Positions 39,936 through 55,087 of a DNA stretch of 64,000 bases are shown here, in pieces. The DNA is from Cacajao melanocephalus (lineage: Eukaryota > Chordata > Mammalia > Primates > Pitheciidae): the NCBI GenBank assembly GCA_963573385.1, contig CAUYLG010070401.1:62001-126000 (forward strand), written 5' to 3'. Numbering within the stretch: position 1 is the stretch's first letter; every line of letters begins with the position of its first letter. The notes below the pieces were generated by a model, which was given only the letters and a program-made list of their open reading frames with translations, made no database searches and was not told where the DNA came from. The position numbers and the translations under genes were made by a program.

Positions 39936-40224
39936 TGTCCTCGTACCTGGGGCAGGCCTGGGCTGGGAGAGAGGAAATCTTTGACTGAATAGTCCGAAGT
40001 TTTGACTATCTTTGCTCTTCTAAATTACTAAAATCAAATTGTTTCATGACTTAAGGTGATTGGAAACATTTTCTTTTTTTTTAGTCTGAGAGTATCAACT
40101 CATGGGAACTGCTCATATTTCACCCAAGGCACCAGAAGCACCCGCCCAGGAAAGTCACAGACAGCAGGGACAAAAGACAAAGCTGGTTTTTTTCGGTACA
40201 CCATGAGTCCTACCTCGTTCAGTG

Positions 40225-40369
40225 TGCTGGCTCCACAGGTATGGGTGCAACTCCACCTTTATTATACAAGTCGCAGCACACCGTTCACTGTGTTTGCTAC
40301 CTTTCTTTCCACCTAACATTCTTGGAGCTCATTCTCCGTATGTACATTGATGCTTCCTCATTCCTGTTT
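40225..40369 (-). mobile_element. L1 3'-end remnant, antisense, left part
   Basis: CATTCTTGGAGCTCATTCTC, GTATGTACATTGATGC and TCCTCATTCCTGTTTTATTG are reverse-complement L1M 3' UTR text. It continues after the Alu as TCATTCCTATTTATGGCTGA and again after 41,230. Confidence 0.7.
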
Positions 40370-40665
40370 TATTGTTTTGTTTTGAGACAGAGTCTCGCTC
40401 TGTCCCCCAGGCTGGAGTGCAGTGGCACAATCATAGCTTACTACAGCTTGGGCTCCCAGGCTCAAACCATCCTCCTGCCTCAGCCTCCTTAGTAGCTGGG
40501 ACTACTCGCATGCCACTATGCCCAGCTAATTTTTTAAAAATATTTTTTGTAGAGATGAGGTCTCACTACATGGCCCAGGCTAGTCTTGAACTCCTGAGCT
40601 CAAGGGATCCTCCTGCCTTGGCCCCAAAGTGCTGGAATTACAGGCGTGAGCCACTGGGCCCTGTC
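40370..40665 (-). mobile_element. Alu, minus orientation
   Basis: TTGTTTTGAGACAGAGTCTC to GTGAGCCACTGGGCCCTG, inserted in the L1 remnant. Confidence 0.92.
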
Positions 40666-40694
40666 CCTCATTCCTATTTATGGCTGAATGGTTA

Positions 40695-41225
40695 TGTGCC
40701 ATAGCTGACCCAGAGTTAAAACCTAAGCAATGCCATCTTAAACCGTGCACCCTGCAAGCACCCAGAAAAATGGTTTTTCCAAAAATAATTTGTAACTGCT
40801 GCCCCATTTCTTTTGTGATAACTGCTTGCTGCCCCATTTTCCTTGCAATAACTGCTAGCCTTGGCTTCTGTAAAAAATAGCTAGCTTGCTCGGCATAACG
40901 CTAATTGCAAAAAAAAGAACCCCATGCCCCACCAAAATGTGGGTTTTCTGCTTAAAACCCTTGCTCCCCCGATCTTGAGGCCACGGGTTAAAAAAAAAAC
41001 ACTAGTTTGGCTGGGTGTGGTGGCTCACGCTTGTAATCCAAGCACTTTGGAGGCCAAGGCGGGCGGATCACCTGAGGTCAGAAGTTCAAGACCAGCCTGA
41101 CCAATATGGTGAGACCCCATCTTTTAAAAAAAAAAAAAAAAACCACTAGTTCTCCGTGGTTATCAGCAATAAATGACCCTCTGAATTGGCTTACTTATGT
41201 CTCAGTGGTAATTCTGTACTTGATC
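40695..41225 (+). mobile_element. Probable LTR insertion in L1, bounded by GGTTA
   Basis: The surrounding L1 text is contiguous across this block (ATGGCTGAATGG before, CTACTGTATGTATGGATC after). The block is bounded by GGTTA at 40,690-40,694 and 41,226-41,230, a possible 5-bp target duplication. It starts TGTGCCATAGCTGACC and has a poly(A)-like CAGCAATAAATGACC near 41,168. It ends in ATC and not the usual CA, so either the right border is a few bases off or it is not a typical LTR. It carries a half Alu. Confidence 0.5.
41011..41143 (+). mobile_element. Alu left monomer, plus orientation
   Basis: GGCTGGGTGTGGTGGCTCAC to CCCATCTTTTAAAAAAA, within the LTR-like block. Confidence 0.9.
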
Positions 41226-41230
41226 GGTTA

Positions 41231-41560
41231 CAACAATTTCTACTGTATGTATGGATCCTAATATACTTAACAAATCTCCTATTTATGGACATTTAAATTA
41301 TTTCCAGTCTTTGTTCATAAACAATGCTGCAGTGAACAACCTTTCACCTACGTCATTGTGTGCAAGGATATTTGTAAGATAAAGTCCTAGCAGCAGAATT
41401 ATTGCATCAAAGGGGATTTTGATAGCAATCATCAAACTCCACCAAGCAATATACAAAAATGCCTGTATCCCTCACCAACTGAGCGTGGTATCAGACCTTT
41501 CAATCTCTGCCAATCTGCTAGGTAAAAATGGAATCTTAGTTTCTTTTTAGTTCCCATTTC
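41231..41560 (-). mobile_element. L1 3'-end remnant, antisense, right part
   Basis: TATTTATGGACATTTAAATT, AAACAATGCTGCAGTGAAC and AAGGATATTTGTAAGATAAA are typical reverse-complement text of old L1M 3' ends. Confidence 0.8.
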
Positions 41561-42085
41561 TCCTATTATGAGTGGGGCTGAAAATCCATTAAAATACATT
41601 TAAAAGAGAAGCAATTCACCCACAATCCCCCTCCAGCTGGCTTTAATTTCCTCATTATCTTAGGTTTACTGCTTATATTCAAACATTTTTCATTTTAATC
41701 AGAAAAGGCATAGTTTTCATCAGCAAAGACAGAAGTTAATGTTCTGCTCTTTCATTTAATTCCTTTTTCCAGCAAACATTTGCCCACGTACTAGTCAGGA
41801 TGAGCTAGGTTATGATGCAGTAACAAACCACACCAATAGCTCAGTGACTCCTGTCAGGCTGTATTTCTTGTTTACGCTGCATGTCCCTTGGCTGTGTCTC
41901 TCTCCACGTCACCCGGCTCCAGGGCCAGACTGGAGCCACCTTTGCAGAGGTTAAAAGAGTATGCTAAGCTTTGTGCTGGCGCAGCTGTTAAAGTTTCCAC
42001 TCAGGGGTGACATATATCACATTCATTCCCATTTCATTTAGATACAGTAAGTCATATGGCCACAACTAACTTTAAGACCTGGGAG
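41561..42085. other. Intergenic, nothing certain
   Basis: Sequence around 41,780-41,960 (ACTAGTCAGGATGAGCTAGG, TAACAAACCACACCAATAGC) is old repeat text, probably a DNA transposon or L2, not assigned. Confidence 0.4.
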
Positions 42086-42088
42086 AGT

Positions 42089-42683
<595 letters not shown>

Positions 42684-43150
42684 GACTTGGGAAATTGGGG
42701 AAATGCAACAGGAGAAGAAACAAATATTTGGTGGCCAGTACCAGTGGCTGGCATATTGAGCATTGAGTCTGTGCCAGGCTCTCTCTGCTCAGTCCTGTGA
42801 AGAGAGCGATGAATCAGATGGGGTCCCTACCTTTAACATTTGCCATGATCCTACATGATCAGGGGGATCCTTCTGCAGGAAGCACAGAACAGTCACTTTT
42901 AATGGCTCCAGGACATCCAATCAATATAACAGGCCATAATTTGCTTAATAATTTCCCAAATATTAAAAAAAATTACTGGATAATTTTACTTTTTCTTTCA
43001 ATAATAAAACAACATTGCACATCATTACATCAGAAAGAAGTAAACACTGAGGACTAAATTTAACAAAAGTAGTGCACGGCTTGCACAATGAAATCAACAA
43101 AATGTATCATAGATCTGTGTGTTCTGCTCGATCCCTAGCAAACTCCCAGC
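42684..43150. other. Intergenic, nothing recognised
   Basis: A short plus open frame at 42,797-43,057 has no recognisable domain. Phrases such as GCATATTGAGCATTGAGTC suggest old repeat remnants. Confidence 0.4.
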
Positions 43151-44130
<980 letters not shown>

Positions 44131-44136
44131 AAAGAA

Positions 44137-44398
44137 CATGGGAGGCCAAGGCAAGAGGATTGCTTAAGCCAAGTTGGAGACCAGCCTGGGCAAGATGGTG
44201 AGACACAGTCTCTACAAAAAAATATTAGCCGTGCATGGTATTATGTGCCTTTAGTTCCAGCTGCTGAGGCTGAGGTGGGAGGTTCACTTGAGCCCAGCAA
44301 TTCAAGACAGTGTGAGTTTATAGTCGCGCCACTACACTCCAGCCTGGGTGACAAAGCGAGACCCCTGTCTCTAACAAATCAGTAAATAAATAAAGATA
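44137..44398 (+). mobile_element. Alu, plus orientation, 5'-truncated
   Basis: ACATGGGAGGCCAAGGCAAG to AAATCAGTAAATAAATAAAG; lacks the first about 45 bases. Confidence 0.88.
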
Positions 44399-45743
44399 AC
44401 ATAGCATCTCATTACCAGGAAATGAAATAAATAATCTTATAAAAATTAACATGGCAATTGACATCATCAAGCTACAAATTTTTAAACTTGTATTTCCTCA
44501 CTATACAAAAGAGATCATTTTTTGGACTTCACTACCTGACTTCCTGAAGGTGCCCAGAGTTTGTTACAGGCTTTGGGCTCAGGATATGTTCAATCTTCTT
44601 GCTTGGAACTGAGAGGAGAACTCAGGTCTTCTTACAGACTGCCAAAGTCCGGCAGGGCTCTTTTAGAACAGTCATTTCACAGCTAGAGAAACCAAGGCCC
44701 AGAGAAATAAAGGGCCTTGGCCAAGGCCACACAGGCATTTGGCAGCAATTTCCCTGGCACCCAGCACACATGGGAGCCAGTTCTTGAACGCAGCCTCTTG
44801 ATTTTTTTGCCAGAGCCCCTTGAACTCCTCTGGACACTCCTGCCCCCAGCTTGAGATACTACTATAGCTTTTCTTGCTCAGGTGAGAAATCAAATGTGAT
44901 CCTAAAATCCCTTTGGTATCTACAAGACTCTCCTCTTGGAGATACCAAAAATTCCCATCCTGTTTGCTGTTAAAACATTCATTTTCTATGCAGCCTGAAG
45001 CTTCACCTGCTTCACTCTGAAGTAACTGAGGGGAGAGGAAAGTTGTGAAGTCTATAATGCTTGCATTCCAGCTTCACGATTTCCCCACCATGCTAGTTCC
45101 CCAGGGCTGGTGCCACGAAGGAGGAAGAGTCAGAGATCTTTGCAGAGAAGGACTTCTTCCAGTGTGGTTGTAGCTGGTATTGCTGCCTCTGGGTACTGAA
45201 GGTACCCGAATGCTGATTCTGTCCTCATGGGATGCTCCTCTGGCTTCCCAGGAAAACTCCCACCAGGGACCTTGCCCTGCATTCCCCAGGCAGTGTGGTG
45301 GCATTCTCTGGCTGATCCCTGTGACCCCTGCCCATAGACTTTTACCACCTTGTCCATTCACCTGCCCTGGGAGGAAACCCCGTTGTGTAGGGTCCTTTTC
45401 AGAAGGTTCACAGTTGCCTTCCTTTCTAATGTCCCACTTGCCACGAACAAAAACAGTTTTCTACCATCAAGGTAAGAGCGGTCTGCTCCCAGAGCAACTG
45501 GTCTGTGGGCTGCTGGGCCCTCTACATAGCCAATGTCTCTGTCCTTACAACAAACAGCAAGGTAGGCATTTTCATTCCTGTTACCTCCTCTTCACAGGTG
45601 AGTAAACTGAGGCTCAGATACAGCAAGCAGAATTGGCTGGTATTCAAATCCAAGCCTGCCTGACCCTAAAGACTTTTTCTATCTCCCACATCAAGAATCC
45701 TCTTGGCCAGACTCTTCATCAGTCTCAAGGTCTTGCCATCATC
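44399..45743. other. Downstream of the STMN1 alternative exon; no exon recognised
   Basis: MIR remnants at about 44,670-44,780 (AGAGAAACCAAGGCCCAGAG) and about 45,540-45,670 (CTTCACAGGTGAGTAAACTG, AGGCTCAGATACAGCAAGC). Part may belong to a long 3' UTR of the alternative STMN1 transcript, which I cannot determine. Confidence 0.45.
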
Positions 45744-45765
45744 AACAGCAAATATTTATTTATTT

Positions 45766-46047
<282 letters not shown>

Positions 46048-46058
46048 AACAGCAAATA

Positions 46059-46064
46059 TTTATT
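46059..46064 (-). terminator. STMN1: Candidate poly(A) signal of the STMN1 alternative last exon
   Basis: AATAAA on the minus strand starts six bases after the TAG stop. The same hexamer exists at 45,760-45,755 because it is inside the Alu target duplication. More AATAAA words occur in the Alu tail (about 45,757-45,768). Which one is used is unknown. Confidence 0.45.
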
Positions 46065-46070
46065 AAGTAC

Positions 46071-46214
46071 CTAGTGATTGTGAGATAGGTCAGACGAGGT
46101 AATCAAGGCAGACTGGAGGCCCAGGGCTAGGCAAAGGTCAGGAACAGAGTGGAGACAAGACTGCTCAGCAAAAATTTGTACTGGGGCCCAGGCCCGTGAG
46201 TCCAGGAAGTAAAT
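46071..46214 (-). CDS. STMN1: STMN1 alternative last exon (long-isoform C-terminus)
   Basis: A strong acceptor (TTTTTTTCCTTCCAG, AG at 46216-46215) opens a 144-base segment that stays in frame with exon 4 (phase 0) and ends at TAG 46073-46071. The 47 residues start IYFLDSRAWAPVQ, then AEQSCLHSVP, ALGLQSALIT and SDLSHNH. They correspond to the remembered C-terminus of human stathmin isoform b (MYFW..., ending DLSHHH, 48 residues). The predicted isoform would be 173 residues (62+64+47). It would replace the last 23 residues of standard stathmin, hence the end of the tubulin-binding helix. Small indels relative to human change residues 4-12 but the frame recovers. Usage cannot be judged from sequence. 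Confidence 0.8.
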   Translation of the reverse strand: MYFLDSRAWAPVQIFAEQSCLHSVPDLCLALGLQSALITSSDLSHNH

Positions 46215-47037
46215 CTGGAAGGAAAAAAATCACCAGGTCATCTGCAACGCAGAGCCCAACGGACAGGAGGTGAGTGGGCCCTTCATCAAGGCTAAAACAG
46301 TGGTTCTCAAACTTTGCCGAAAATGGAATCATCCAGGGATCTTTAAAAAACACCTGACACCTGGCCCCCGCCCCCGGACATTCTGATCTTGTTGGTATGG
46401 GAAGCAACCTAGGCATCTGGATTTTTAAATGTGTAGGAAAGCTCAGGTAGGAACAGGGTGTGGGGAGGAGGTCTGACAGGAGGAGGTAGTGATGACCTGG
46501 CCTCCGGAAGCCTGAGGCTCTAGGGCAGGGAGGTCAAGGCACTGGGCTGGTGCAAAGTACCCTGATATGAATTGGGTAAGGATGGGAAAAGGGCAAAAGG
46601 TACAAGATGGGAGATATGAATTGGAGGACAGTGGGAGCAGGTGCCCAGGCAGGACTCCTTAGAGGGAGATGAGCCAGCCTCCATCCACATTCCAGCCACG
46701 TGCACATGCTGCCATCTCGCCTCTCCACCCTCCATGTGCTGCTTTGTCTGGAACACCCCTACTGCTTTTATTTACCTGCTCAACTCCTGCTTCTCATCTG
46801 GGACTCAGCTCAGGTATCAACTCCCCCAGGCACCCCTCCTTAAGTGGTTCCCACAATGCTGGTCTGACTTGGATGCCCTTTCCTGTACTTCTGTTGGTCC
46901 CTCCGATTATCCTACCAGACCCATTACACTGTGAAACCTGTTACTTGCCTGTCTCCCTCCAGGGGTGTGTGTCTTGTTCTGTGACTTGTCTATATTCCCA
47001 GCACTCAGCATAGAGAAAGCTTCTTAGAAAGTGGGAT
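46215..47037. other. STMN1 long intron (alternative splice), no exon recognised
   Basis: A MER5-like phrase, GTGGTTCTCAAACTTTGCCG with CATCCAGGGATCTTTAAAAA (about 46,301-46,350), marks an old hAT DNA transposon remnant to about 46,430. L2-like text follows at 46,680-47,020 (CTTTATTTACCTGCTCAACT; CTGGGACTCAGCTCAGGTAT). Confidence 0.55.
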
Positions 47038-47335
<298 letters not shown>

Positions 47336-47752
47336 ATGGTAGGATGGAGAAATGAAGGGTGCTAGGCCTTCATCTTCATTCAGGTGCCTAGACCATAGGA
47401 ATGAACAAGACACTTTGTCCCTGTCCAAAGCAAGGAGAAAGGGGAAATCAGGAAATGGTTTCAATGACAGGACAAAAATGGGTAGAGGAATAGGGGCCAA
47501 AAGGTTGCCCAGGAGCCTGCAGCATTCAACCGTAGGTTACGATAAGTTTACCCCTCAATCCTGAAGCTTTTCTCCATGGGTTAACAGGCAAACCGGTGAT
47601 GGTGAAACAAAGTGGGGAATGGAGTACAAGGGCTACCAGGCATCTTAGATAGCTGTATGAACATGCAGCTTACAAATAAGAGGAATACATAGGTGGGGAG
47701 CTGTCTGGACACCTGGGTGAAGTTTTAATACGGTATAATAATGTCCTCTATA
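47336..47752. other. STMN1 long intron, nothing recognised
   Basis: Unique sequence with a short plus open frame (47,352-47,564) lacking recognisable features. Confidence 0.45.
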
Positions 47753-50585
<2,833 letters not shown>

Positions 50586-51331
50586 AGAGGAATTAAATAA
50601 GTTGCATTATATAAAATGCCTACACAATGAACAGCAAATCGTAAGATCTCAAACAACTTCGGTCATGTAAAAGAAAGAAAAGAGAGTCAGGAGGGAGTAA
50701 GAAATGATGGAGCCAGGTAACAAAGAAGCAGATGTCCCAGTCCCCTGGGGGTAGCCCACTCAGATGTGCTGGGAGTTTGGACCTCCTAGAAAAGACACAG
50801 AAATGTAAGGCATCTGGACTTTAGCTTCCCCTTCTCAAAACGGACTTTTGAGTTCTGGTTCAACGCCTTCATTTTACAAATGTTCTGCATCTTGGAAAGA
50901 AAGGCCAAAGACCCAGAGAGTAAGCAGAGGCAAGAACAGAGAGAAGGCCAGTGGGGACAGGGCTGCTGAGGTGGGCAGGTGCAGCGGGCTGTGAGCCCCC
51001 TGCTCTCATTCTGGGGGAGAGGGTCTGCCTTCCTCTGCCCCCACCACCCACAATGAGGGGAAATGGCAGGCTGGGAAGACCCATGAAGCTGGCAGGAGCA
51101 ATACTGGCAGGGAGGGGCAAGTGTTTCATTAAACTCAGCACTGGGCTCAATACTCACGCAGCCTTCGAGGGAATCTCTGCAGTTTACAGATGAGGGTGTG
51201 GGTGCCCAAGGCCCCTGTAGAGCTCTTGGAGCCAGAACCAGAAAGCCATTCTGTGTTACTCTAAAAATCTCTGCCCCTTCCTATGCTCACTAAAGTCTGA
51301 GAAAAATTTGAAAATTAAAATTAAAAATAAA
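50586..51331. other. STMN1 long intron, nothing recognised
   Basis: Unique sequence. Overlapping minus open frames at 50,786-51,157 have no recognisable domain. Confidence 0.45.
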
Positions 51332-51668
51332 TTAGGCCGGGCATTGTGACTCACGCCCATAATCCCAGCACTTTGGGAGGCCGAGAAGGGAGAATCACCT
51401 GAGGTCAGGAGTTCGAGATCAGCCTGGCCAACATGGCAAAGCCTTGTCTCTACTAAAAATACAAAAATTAGCTGGGCATGGTGGTGGGGTGCCTGCAATC
51501 CCAGCTACTCAGGAGGCTGAGGCAGGAGAGGTTGCCTGCAATCCCAGCTACTCAAGAGGCTGAGGCAGCAGAGCCGGGATGGTGCCACTGCATTCTAGCC
51601 TGGGTGACAGAGCAAGATTCCATCTCAAAAAAATAAATAAAATAAAATAAAATAAAATAAAATAAAAT
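51332..51668 (+). mobile_element. Alu with a 43-bp internal tandem duplication and AAAAT tail
   Basis: AGGCCGGGCATTGTGACTCAC to a tail of AATAA and (AAAAT)n. The block beginning GCCTGCAATCCCAGCTACTC occurs at 51,491 and again at 51,534, 43 bp apart; the normal Alu has it once. Confidence 0.93.
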
Positions 51669-52349
51669 ATCTGCCCTGCTTCTGCCTAGGAACTAAAAGG
51701 CCTGTATTTGAGACCATCACTAACTGGTTGCAACCTTAAATCAGTCCTTTCTCTCTGGCCCCAGATTCCTTCTTTAAACAAGAAGGGTAGATCCCACCAT
51801 GGCGGAGCCACTGATGCTGACGATCCTTCCAGCTGGAGCTGAGATTCCTGGGATTCTAAACAACCGCCCCCCTACACTGAGTCAGAAGGAAAGCCTGCTG
51901 GGCCTCTAAACAAAACGCCCCCGGCCTCTCATCCAGCCTTCCTGTCCCAGGCACACAGGACAGCACTGCCCCAGGCTGTGCAGTGCCTGGCTGGCCTCCC
52001 TTCAAGGGTGGTGCCTCTCTGCCCACTTTCCTAGCCTGGGAGGGAGCCTGGCCTCAGCCCACACCATTCTCTGGGGCCTAACTCCATGCCGTGATTTGGG
52101 GAAAAAAAGCCAAGCACTGGACTCAAGCGCCTCAATTAGGGGCCTATTTCCTCCAAACCATCAAGGCTTCCCCACAGGTTACATTTAGACCAGTGCTTCT
52201 CAAAATCAATTTAAGAAAAAAAAGATTAATCTGCTGCTAACTTCTACTTCTGTAAAAATTTAAAAGTATATACTACATAATACTAGTGGTTACACAATAT
52301 TGTGAAAGCACTTACTGCTACTAAATTGTACACTTAAAAATGGCTAAAA
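51669..52349. other. STMN1 long intron, nothing recognised
   Basis: Partly G+C-rich unique sequence. A TAGACCAGTGCTTCTCAAAA phrase at about 52,188-52,207 is the start of an old hAT-type (MER5/MER20-like) remnant. Confidence 0.45.
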
Positions 52350-52660
<311 letters not shown>

Positions 52661-53755
52661 CTAAAATAGTGCATTTATGTTATCTGTATTTTACCACAAT
52701 AATTTAAATAGGAAAAAAAGAAATGGAAAATGAGGCAGAATTCTAGGCTTAGCTTCATTTTAATAGCATTTGACAAGACCTTGTAAAATTGTTATAAAAG
52801 TTTCTAAATGCTTACTTTCAATTTTTGTACTTATCTCGCTGCAGGCCAGTAAAAGTTTGTGTACTGGCAGCAGCTGAACTGCTAGTACACTGATAGCACT
52901 GATTCGAGCTGCTAAGAGGGACTCTGGCTTTGCAGGGCCTCTCAAGAGACCTTCCAAGGGCACAAGGTTCCTACACCATGACTCCCTCCCGCAGGCACTT
53001 CTGAACACCAAGCCAGTCACCCCCAAGCAGCCCAGGCCAAGTGAGACCTCAGTCATGTCAGGGTCATCACCTAAGATGCTGATCACCACCTGTGAAGGTA
53101 TGTCCTGTAGACCCTGACTCAACGATGGATGAATAAAATACACTCACACACCAGAATACAGTGAATCTGAGTGGGCTAGGGATAGTCATCAGCTGCTCTC
53201 ACAGGGCGATTGCAGCTAACCGACCAGATTCCCTGTCCTCCGCACATTTATTCAGTATAGATTTAGTAACAGAGATTATAAGTCAACATGCTTGTGGATG
53301 ACTAACATGGTTAAAAGAGTCATTTTATGAAAAAAGGTCTTGATTCTGGGGCCCAGAAAAAAACACCGTTAATAGGAAATTCACCTTTGACCTCCCACTG
53401 AGAGGACCTTTCAGCACAAAGTTGACATGAGTAAACAAATTAGAGTAGGGACAAAGGAATGTGAGGTAAACAGACTTAACTGGTCAAACTTTTATTATTC
53501 TAATCTTCACCTTGTGACTTAAAGTTCTAATGTAATGAACTGGCTGCCTTCAGCTCATTCCATTAAAACCTGTCAGCTTTCCAAAAGGTTTGAGACTATA
53601 ATCTTCTAACTTTCCCTAATATTTCCCTAATATTTTGCCAGCTACCCCAAGTGAATCCCAACAGCCAGACACACTGGTCTGATATATGGCTGATGCCTCC
53701 TTATGCCCCAGTCTGTCCCTGAGGGCCTTCTTGATGTGCACTGTTATTTTTTATT
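52661..53755. other. STMN1 long intron; probable ERV/LTR-derived stretch
   Basis: On the minus strand the segment ending at about 53,668 begins TGTTGGGATTCACTTGGGG, in the style of an LTR start, with AATAAA words near 53,482 and 53,250. A 127-codon minus frame at 53,143-52,760 shows no recognisable domain. Element type and borders are not settled. Confidence 0.3.
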
Positions 53756-54052
<297 letters not shown>

Positions 54053-54617
54053 ATGTGCACTGTTATTAAAGTGTCCCTGTCAGTGGCCAGGAGAATGGTG
54101 GTGCCCCTGATAACCACAGGGAGTCACGGAGTGGGACGTGGGGTAGGGTGGCCTGGGTTGGGGAGGTAAAGGGTAGAGAGGTGCCTTCTTTGCTTCTACT
54201 CCCTAAACCAAACTTGGCCCAAGCATTACCTCCTACAGGAAGTCATCCTGGGCCTGCATCCTGAGGAGCCCCTGTGTCCCACAGCAGAGCACAGGTCTCC
54301 CTGTATTTGTACTGAATGGGTGACATGGTAAATTAGGAAGTGGTGCCTGCTCCTGGGAAGATGAGGGGATGTAATGTATGCCTTGGTTCTAGGGTATGAC
54401 TGGATTTCAGGCCCCACAGCTCCTTGGCAAGATCCCCTGTGTAGGGTATGGTCTGCACCCTGTGAGCAGTGGCTGTGATGGGTGCAGCTTCAGGCCCATC
54501 TCTCCCTGGCTATGAGGGACTGGAGAGATGGTAGTGGTGTTTAAGGATGTTGCATCCTGAGTAGAGAGGTCTCTGCCTAGGTGAGCAAGAGAAAGCATTG
54601 TTGGCTTAAAAAAAAAT
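54053..54617. other. STMN1 long intron, nothing recognised
   Basis: Unique-looking sequence, no exon or repeat recognised. Confidence 0.45.
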
Positions 54618-54908
54618 CTAGGTCAGACGTGGTGGCTCATGCCTGTAATCCTAGCACTCTGGGAGGTTGAGGCTGGTGGATTGCTTGAGCTCAGGGGTTC
54701 AAGACCAGCCTGGGCAACATGGTGAAACCTCAGCTCCACAAAAAATACAAAAATTAGCTGGCCATGATGGCACACACCTGTAGTCCAAGCTACTCTGGAA
54801 ACTGAAGTGGGAGGATTGCTTGAGCCAAGGAGGTTGAGGCTGCAGTGAGCTGTCTTCACTGCATTCCAGCCTGGGTGACATAGAGACCCTGTCTGAAAAA
54901 ATAAATTC
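54618..54908 (+). mobile_element. Alu, plus orientation (J type)
   Basis: TAGGTCAGACGTGGTGGCTC to CCTGTCTGAAAAAATAAAT. Confidence 0.92.
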
Positions 54909-54947
54909 TAGACAGCGGGGCTCCAATTTTATTTACTTTTTAAAAAA

Positions 54948-55087
54948 AATATTTATTTATTTAGAGACAGAGTCTCGCTATGTCTCTAAATAAATAAGGC
55001 TGGTCTCCAGCTCCTGGGCTCAAGTAATCCACCTGCCTTGGCTTCCTAAAGTTCTGGGATTACAGGTGTGAGCCACCACACCCAGCC
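54948..55087 (-). mobile_element. Alu fragment with an internal quasi-palindromic insertion
   Basis: Minus-oriented Alu text (GAGACAGAGTCTCGCTATGT) is broken where TTGCCCA should follow; instead CTCTAAATAAATAA appears before GGCTGGTCTCCAGCTCCTGG. It ends GAGCCACCACACCCAGCC. Confidence 0.88.
54953..54997. repeat. Perfect 17-bp inverted repeat with 11-base loop
   Basis: Left arm TTATTTATTTAGAGACA (54,953-54,969) and right arm TGTCTCTAAATAAATAA (54,981-54,997) are exact reverse complements, with loop GAGTCTCGCTA. Confidence 0.97.

Noticed and set aside
52760..53143. A 127-codon minus frame in the STMN1 long intron
   Set aside because: No domain recognised. It lies next to LTR-like sequence; I could not show it is a viral or host gene.
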